From the NCBI GenBank assembly GCA_947632315.1, contig CANROV010000048.1:1-12132 (forward strand): 12,132 nucleotides of DNA, read 5' to 3'. Of this stretch, positions 7,848-12,132 are shown one piece after another. This stretch comes from Candidatus Gastranaerophilales bacterium. GTDB lineage: Bacteria > Cyanobacteriota > Vampirovibrionia > Gastranaerophilales > Gastranaerophilaceae. A program made the translations under genes and the position numbers. The first letter of the stretch is position 1. Every line of letters begins with the position of its first letter. Below the pieces are notes generated by a model. That model searched no databases. It saw only the letters and a program-made list of their open reading frames with translations, and was not told where the DNA came from.

Positions 7848-9280
7848 CCGGAAACAATAACTCTGTTCCTGCCCGTTCTTTTTGCTTCATATAATGCTTG
7901 ATCCGCTTTTTGCACAACCTCGTCAGAGTCCATTTCTTTATTATATTCACATACCCCTACACTGATTGTAATTTGTAAATGCGGCACTCCTGCAACTTTA
8001 GCTTCTCTGATATCCATTTTGGAATCTTCAATTACTTTCCTTAATCTTTGTCCGACTAATGCAGCTTCTTTTATTGTCGTTTGAGGCAATATTATAAAAA
8101 ATTCCTCTCCGCCCCATCTGCAGGCTATATCATATTCTCTTATCTCTTTTTGAATTACGTTTGATACACTTTTTAAAACACAATCACCTGCCGAATGTCC
8201 GTATGTATCATTTACTTTCTTAAAATAATCTACGTCCAGCATTATACAACACATCGGAATATTATTTCTTTTGCTGTTTGATACTTCCTGTTTTAATCGT
8301 GTTTCAAATTGACGTCTGTTATTTAATCCCGTTAGAGCATCCATTGTTGCATACTTCAATACTTCCGCATACATATTTGCCCTTTGTATTGTTAAGCCTG
8401 ATTGCCTTGTTAACTGTATTAAATAATCAATTTCTTTCTTCGTTAATTTATCTATATTACTATATGCGGCTATTGCCCCTACTATTCCTTCATCATTAAT
8501 TATAGGGAATGCCGCTATCTTTGAATCGTCCGAAAGTACATATTCCGTTTGTTCATCAAGCTTGTTCAAAATACTATTTATTTTTTCATCTTTACATGCA
8601 TTAGGCCATACCAGATGATATTCATTTTCTTTATATACAAATATATATATTAAATGTGAAGCCATAAATCTGTCTATCATTTCACCTATTAACGGAATTA
8701 TATATGATAATTCATATTGGCTTTCTATTATTTTCGCAATATCCTTCATCGCTTTATAGAAATTTAAACTAATCTCCATTTGTTCGTTTAAAGTATAATT
8801 TATTATTGCACCCGATACCAGTTTTGAAGCTGTATTTAATACCGAAAAATATTCTTTTGAAAATTCTTGTTTTGATGATTTTAAATTAATCAGCCCCAAA
8901 ACTTCACCATTCGCAACTACAGGATATATTATGTTATTTTCCTCAAGAATATTCTCTTTTATATATACCAATTCATTATCTTTTAAATTACAAGAATATT
9001 CTTCATCATTAAACAGAAAGTTATTCCCCGATGATAAAATAAAATTACCATACAACTGTGCAGTAACAGACGGTTTATTGTTAATATTTCGTTTCTCCGT
9101 AATTTCATCCAGAGTAAAATTATCGTTATCCCATATAATAAATTCCGATTTTTCAATATCCAAATATGACTTATACAATTTTTTCACTGATAAAATCGTA
9201 TTAAACGGAGATAATTTTTTGAATAGTATCTCGGATAATTCATTTAAAAATTCTAAATATTTCTCTGTATTATTAATCAT
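7838..9280 (-). CDS. GAF-domain diguanylate cyclase (GGDEF family)
   Basis: A 480-residue soluble protein that should make cyclic di-GMP from two GTP. The first 300 residues look like two divergent GAF-type sensory domains (about 15-160 and 175-300), with a helical linker leading to the GGDEF domain at about 308-478. Active-site features are intact: DALTGLNNRR at 314-323, metal-binding D349 in LDVDYFK, N357 and D366 in the guanine-binding region, and signature GGEEF at 390-394 with Glu in the variable position. An RxxD inhibitory site (R381-D384) stands five residues before the signature, so product feedback inhibition is likely. No membrane segment is seen and the signal sensed is unknown. 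The start codon overlaps the end of the upstream TPR gene by 8 bases, indicating translational coupling. Confidence 0.93.
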   Translation of the reverse strand: MINNTEKYLEFLNELSEILFKKLSPFNTILSVKKLYKSYLDIEKSEFIIWDNDNFTLDEITEKRNINNKPSVTAQLYGNFILSSGNNFLFNDEEYSCNLKDNELVYIKENILEENNIIYPVVANGEVLGLINLKSSKQEFSKEYFSVLNTASKLVSGAIINYTLNEQMEISLNFYKAMKDIAKIIESQYELSYIIPLIGEMIDRFMASHLIYIFVYKENEYHLVWPNACKDEKINSILNKLDEQTEYVLSDDSKIAAFPIINDEGIVGAIAAYSNIDKLTKKEIDYLIQLTRQSGLTIQRANMYAEVLKYATMDALTGLNNRRQFETRLKQEVSNSKRNNIPMCCIMLDVDYFKKVNDTYGHSAGDCVLKSVSNVIQKEIREYDIACRWGGEEFFIILPQTTIKEAALVGQRLRKVIEDSKMDIREAKVAGVPHLQITISVGVCEYNKEMDSDEVVQKADQALYEAKRTGRNRVIVSGWN

Positions 9281-10457
9281 AATCTAGCTCTTCAAACTGT
9301 TTTTCATACGTACATTTTAGCAAATTCTTAAAGTTTTCTTTCTTCTGTTTTTCAAATACAACTTTACCATTTGTATATTTAATATCAGACGGAGATAAAG
9401 AAGTCAAATCAGTTCTTTCCAAAAGAATTTTACCCTTTCCTTCGGCAATTATTCTTCTTTTTAATTCTCCTATTAATCCTAACACATATTTACTTTTTTC
9501 ATTATCTATCCCTGAATAATTAGCTGTATTAGTATTTTCTGTAGTTTTATCATTTTTTCCTTTAAAAAATTTATCAATAAAACTGAGTTTATCATCAGTA
9601 TTTTGATTTTCCAACACCATGCCGTTTGACAAACTTAACAGCATTATAGTTTTTTCCAGCTCGGTAAGCGCCTCTTGATTTAAATTCATAGTTCTTAAAA
9701 GCAGAGCAAAGTTATAATGAGCATTAAAGTCTTCAGGATTAATATTTATTGCCCTGCAATACTCTTTTGCAGCCGAATTATAATCACCCAATAAATGATT
9801 AGTTAAAGCCAAATTATACGTATTATCAAAATCATCTTTTAAGTATTGCTGAGCTTTAATGTATGATTCTTTAGCTTTTTTTAAATATTTTACGGAAGCA
9901 ATCGATTTATCACCCATATAAACAGCTTTACCTCTATAAGCAAGCCCCATATTATAATAAGCAAGTCCCTTGTTAATTTTGGCTGTTTTTTTATTATTAA
10001 AAACGAACGGAATATTTATTACAAAAGGATTTGAATTAACTACTCTGCCGTATTCCTGAATAGCTTTATCATAATCAGCCATTTTTTCAGCCAAAATAAT
10101 ACCTAAATCCATTCTGCAAACCATAAAATTAGGGCTGTACTTAAGCGCATTTTCATAGGCATTAACCGCTTCATAATAATTTTCAAAACTGACATATATA
10201 TTTCCCAGATTACAGCTTGCCCTTGCATGTGCCGGATATAACTTTAATGCGGTTTTATAATAATCAATTGCTTTTTGATATTTTCTTTCTTTAAATGCTT
10301 TATCACCTTTATTTACATAATAAAACCCGATACATTTATGATACTGGACAAAATACCAATCTTTACAGAAATACAACGAAGCTATAAATGCAATCATAAG
10401 AATAGCAAAAATAACTTTTGTAATCTTAAGTTTAAGTATTTTGATAATTAAATTCAC
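9273..10457 (-). CDS. Membrane-anchored TPR protein
   Basis: A 394-residue protein with a basic N-terminus (KILKLKITK), one transmembrane helix at about 14-31 and then tetratricopeptide repeats, probably outside the cytoplasm. Clear TPRs lie near 43-76, 77-110 (ASCNLGNIYVSFENYYEAV), 111-144, 211-244 and 245-270, with a longer irregular pair at about 162-205. The last 120 residues are charged and lack repeats. TPR arrays bind other proteins; the partner is unknown. The GTG start is chosen because of a good ribosome site (GAGGGA, about 6 bases upstream) and an in-frame TGA just above it. The stop lies inside the start region of the diguanylate cyclase gene, so the two are coupled. It might tether or sense envelope complexes for the cyclase, but that is a guess. 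Confidence 0.85.
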   Translation of the reverse strand: MNLIIKILKLKITKVIFAILMIAFIASLYFCKDWYFVQYHKCIGFYYVNKGDKAFKERKYQKAIDYYKTALKLYPAHARASCNLGNIYVSFENYYEAVNAYENALKYSPNFMVCRMDLGIILAEKMADYDKAIQEYGRVVNSNPFVINIPFVFNNKKTAKINKGLAYYNMGLAYRGKAVYMGDKSIASVKYLKKAKESYIKAQQYLKDDFDNTYNLALTNHLLGDYNSAAKEYCRAININPEDFNAHYNFALLLRTMNLNQEALTELEKTIMLLSLSNGMVLENQNTDDKLSFIDKFFKGKNDKTTENTNTANYSGIDNEKSKYVLGLIGELKRRIIAEGKGKILLERTDLTSLSPSDIKYTNGKVVFEKQKKENFKNLLKCTYEKQFEELDYD

Positions 10458-10474
10458 AATCTTCCCTCATAGTT

Positions 10475-10502
10475 ATTGTAAATTTTAAAAATAATCAATT
10501 AA
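10475..10502 (-). promoter_or_regulatory. Weak candidate promoter before the TPR gene
   Basis: On the minus strand, TTAATT (10502-10497) and TACAAT (10480-10475) are 16 bases apart, and the -10 ends 17 bases before the GTG start. TACAAT matches five of six consensus positions but TTAATT is a poor -35. The region is AT-rich, so chance matches are likely. If real, it would let the TPR-cyclase pair be transcribed independently of gyrB. Confidence 0.3.
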
Positions 10503-10512
10503 GCACCTTTTA

Positions 10513-10530
10513 ATTGTAATTGTAATTGTA
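10513..10530. repeat. Three tandem ATTGTA hexamers (TACAAT on the minus strand)
   Basis: Three exact adjacent copies of ATTGTA, followed by a degenerate TTTGTG. On the transcribed minus strand these read TACAATTACAATTACAAT, that is three -10-like hexamers, and a fourth TACAAT lies 33 bases further on before the TPR gene. The tract lies in the 129-base gap between gyrB and the TPR gene, directly after the hairpin in the direction of transcription. Confidence 0.7.
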
Positions 10531-10534
10531 TTTG

Positions 10535-10577
10535 TGAACTGACAAGGGGAGGGGTAAAACCTCCCTTGTAGCGTTCA
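10535..10577 (-). terminator. Hairpin downstream of gyrB, possible terminator or processing site
   Basis: An imperfect stem-loop 10 bases past the gyrB stop. On the plus strand the inner arms are ACAAGGGGAGG and CCTCCCTTGT (one bulged G) around a GGTAAAA loop, and the outer arms TGAAC and GTTCA extend the stem past a small internal loop. GC content is far above the surroundings, so the structure looks selected. No U-run follows it on either strand, so it is not a classic intrinsic terminator. It could attenuate, protect the gyrB mRNA 3' end or mark a processing site. Confidence 0.45.
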
Positions 10578-10586
10578 TTATAATAA

Positions 10587-12104
10587 TTATGTATCTATAT
10601 TGGTAGCATATACAGCATTTTGTTCAATAAAATCTCTTCTTGGTTCTACGTTATCCCCCATAAGAATATCAAACAATTGATCGGCAAGCATAGCATCCTC
10701 TATATTAACTTTTAACAAAGTTCTGTTTGCAGGATCCATTGTTGTTTCCCATAATTGTTGAGGCATCATTTCACCAAGTCCTTTAAATCTCTGGATTCCA
10801 ACGCCTTTTTTGCCTCGTTCTTCTATTATCCTTTGTAATTCAGTAAATGAAGTTATATTTAAATCTTCGGTTCCGGTATTTAAATTTAATGATTTTTCTT
10901 CCTCAAACAAGAAATTTCTTATCAAAGGATATGTAGATTTTATCCTGTTATATTCGGATGATTTTATGAGATTTTGTGTAACTGAAACAGGATCAATATC
11001 TTCACCCAAATCAACTTTTATGGAATATTTACCCGTTTCTTCATTGTGTTTTAAAGATACACTATAATCTTTAGCTTCAATAATGCCGTAATTTTCGGCG
11101 TGGTCTTTTACGTAGTGCTGGAGATATGCAGTAATTTCTTCCATTTTTGAAGGATTATCAAAATCTTCCGGAGTTATTTCCGCTCTAACAAGTCCTCTTA
11201 TTACAACAGAAGGAACTGCGTTTATTATAGGACTGTTAAATGAATTATAATATCCTGACATATTTCCTATTAAAGTAACCAATTCAGTATTGGCAATAAC
11301 CTTATCTTTAGATTTATCACATAAAGTAAGCCCGATTGTACCTCTTTCTCTGAGAGTTTTATCTAAAGCTCTATCATCATAAAGATACTCGGAAGTCTTA
11401 CCTATTGTAAGCTTATACAACGGAGGCTGAGCTATATATACATACCCGTTATCAATCAACGGTTTTGCATATCTAAAGAAGAATGTTAACAATAAAGTTC
11501 TGATATGGGCGCCGTCAACATCAGCATCCGTCATAAATATTATTTTATGATAACGTAATTTTTCAATATTAACATCTTCTTCATTTTTGCTTATGTTAAT
11601 TCCTATTGCCTGAATTAATGATTGTATTTCATTATTTCCGTATATTTTATCCAATCTGGCACGTTCTACATTAAGAATTTTACCTCTCAAAGGCAAAATA
11701 GCCTGAAACATTCTGTTTCTGCCCTGTTTAGCACTACCGCCCGCAGAATCACCCTCTACTATATATAATTCACATTTTTCAGGTTCTCTGTTAGAGCAGT
11801 CTGCCAGTTTACCCGGAAGTGTTGAATTTTCAAGGACTGATTTTCTTCTTGTTAAATCTCTGGCTTTTCTTGCTGCTTCTCTTGCTCTTTGAGCTTGGAG
11901 TATTTTATCTATTATCAATTTTGCAGATTTTGGATTAAATTCAAGCCATTCCTGAAATTTTTCACGAACAACATCATTAACGGCACTTTGAGCTTCCGTA
12001 TTACCGAGTTTTTCTTTTGTTTGACCTTCAAATTGAGGTTCGGAAAGTTTTACGCTAACTATTGCGGTTAAGCCTTCTCTGACGTCATCACCCGTAACGT
12101 TAGG
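10587..12104 (-). CDS. gyrB: DNA gyrase subunit B, partial (N-terminal part missing)
   Basis: The ATPase subunit of DNA gyrase, which pairs with GyrA to introduce negative supercoils. About 505 C-terminal residues are visible. They start in the transducer domain (TGDDVREGLTAIVSVKL, then EPQFEGQTKEKLGN) and run through the TOPRIM domain: EGDSAGGSAKQGRNR at visible residues 117-131, LPLRGKILNVERARLDK, and the metal-binding DADVDGAHIRT at 193-203. The end has QRFKGLGEMMPQQLWETTMDP and MGDNVEPRRDF, typical of GyrB; topoisomerase IV ParE is less likely. About 200 residues separate PPLYKL from the QRFKGLGE motif, as in the long Gram-negative GyrB with an inserted domain, so the full protein is probably near 800 residues. 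The ATP-binding GHKL domain lies outside the window. Upstream of 12104 the frame enters an inverted copy of itself and meets TAA at 12113-12111, likely an assembly fault. Confidence 0.95.
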   Translation of the reverse strand, partial: PNVTGDDVREGLTAIVSVKLSEPQFEGQTKEKLGNTEAQSAVNDVVREKFQEWLEFNPKSAKLIIDKILQAQRAREAARKARDLTRRKSVLENSTLPGKLADCSNREPEKCELYIVEGDSAGGSAKQGRNRMFQAILPLRGKILNVERARLDKIYGNNEIQSLIQAIGINISKNEEDVNIEKLRYHKIIFMTDADVDGAHIRTLLLTFFFRYAKPLIDNGYVYIAQPPLYKLTIGKTSEYLYDDRALDKTLRERGTIGLTLCDKSKDKVIANTELVTLIGNMSGYYNSFNSPIINAVPSVVIRGLVRAEITPEDFDNPSKMEEITAYLQHYVKDHAENYGIIEAKDYSVSLKHNEETGKYSIKVDLGEDIDPVSVTQNLIKSSEYNRIKSTYPLIRNFLFEEEKSLNLNTGTEDLNITSFTELQRIIEERGKKGVGIQRFKGLGEMMPQQLWETTMDPANRTLLKVNIEDAMLADQLFDILMGDNVEPRRDFIEQNAVYATNIDT

Positions 12105-12132
12105 GAAGGCTTAACCGCAATAGTTAGCGTAA
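12050..12132. repeat. 28-bp perfect inverted repeat at the right edge (probable fold-back artefact)
   Basis: Positions 12050-12077 and 12105-12132 are perfect reverse complements over 28 bases, separated by 27 bases. The left arm is genuine gyrB coding sequence (codons for EGLTAIVSVK). The right arm, reaching the last base, is its inverted copy and puts a stop codon where conserved GyrB sequence should continue. The repeat may extend beyond the edge. A chimeric or fold-back read at a contig end explains this better than biology. Confidence 0.9.

Noticed and set aside
11916..11918. TTG at 11918 as the gyrB start
   Set aside because: Conserved GyrB sequence (EPQFEGQTKEKLGN and DDVREG) continues upstream in the same frame; the TTG is an internal leucine codon.
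12080..12087. TGACGTCA palindrome as a regulator site
   Set aside because: It falls in the codons for the conserved DDVRE segment of gyrB and is explained by coding sequence.
12050..12132. Hairpin chromosome end (telomere) or transposon inverted repeat
   Set aside because: One arm is ordinary gyrB coding sequence and the repeat destroys an essential gene. No transposase or target duplication is visible, so an assembly artefact is simpler.

Overview
This is a low-GC (by eye roughly 30%) bacterial chromosomal fragment with seven protein genes, no RNA genes and almost no intergenic space. The Gram-negative-type envelope proteins (a TolA/TonB-like protein and a membrane-anchored Slt-type lytic transglycosylase), a GyrB carrying the long insertion known from Gram-negative gyrases, and the pairing of a small sigma-like factor with a zinc-ribbon STAND ATPase suggest an uncultured, probably gut-type, Gram-negative lineage. 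Candidatus Gastranaerophilales (Melainabacteria, Cyanobacteriota) is my best guess, but it rests on gene style rather than a diagnostic marker. The genetic code appears standard: tryptophan is read from TGG and genes end in TAA or TAG.

Left half, plus strand (1-5805): a partial gene open at the left edge encodes a single-pass membrane protein with a very acidic cytoplasmic part and a TonB/TolA-like C-terminal domain. After 48 bases come a small sigma-70-like factor (GTG start) and, 8 bases later, a 1345-residue protein with three N-terminal zinc ribbons, a long disordered linker holding a 60-bp tandem repeat, a STAND/AAA_16-type ATPase and a TPR-like C-terminus. The last two almost certainly form an operon. 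They are the best candidate here for an undescribed regulatory module: a sigma-like transcription factor made together with a large ATP-dependent scaffold or sensor that has no recognisable output domain.

Right half, minus strand (5814-12132): reading in the direction of transcription, the order is gyrB (5' part missing), a hairpin plus three tandem TACAAT hexamers, a membrane-anchored TPR protein, a GAF-GGDEF diguanylate cyclase whose start overlaps the TPR gene by 8 bases, and an Slt-type lytic transglycosylase with a good internal promoter. This looks like an envelope or cell-cycle set joined to c-di-GMP synthesis. It meets the plus-strand operon tail to tail, with only 8 bases between stop codons and no visible terminator.

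The right edge is suspicious. The last 28 bases are a perfect inverted copy of gyrB coding sequence 55 bases away, and gyrB runs into an in-frame stop inside that copy. A contig-end fold-back artefact is the most likely cause, so gyrB should be treated as truncated at about 12104, not as a broken gene.
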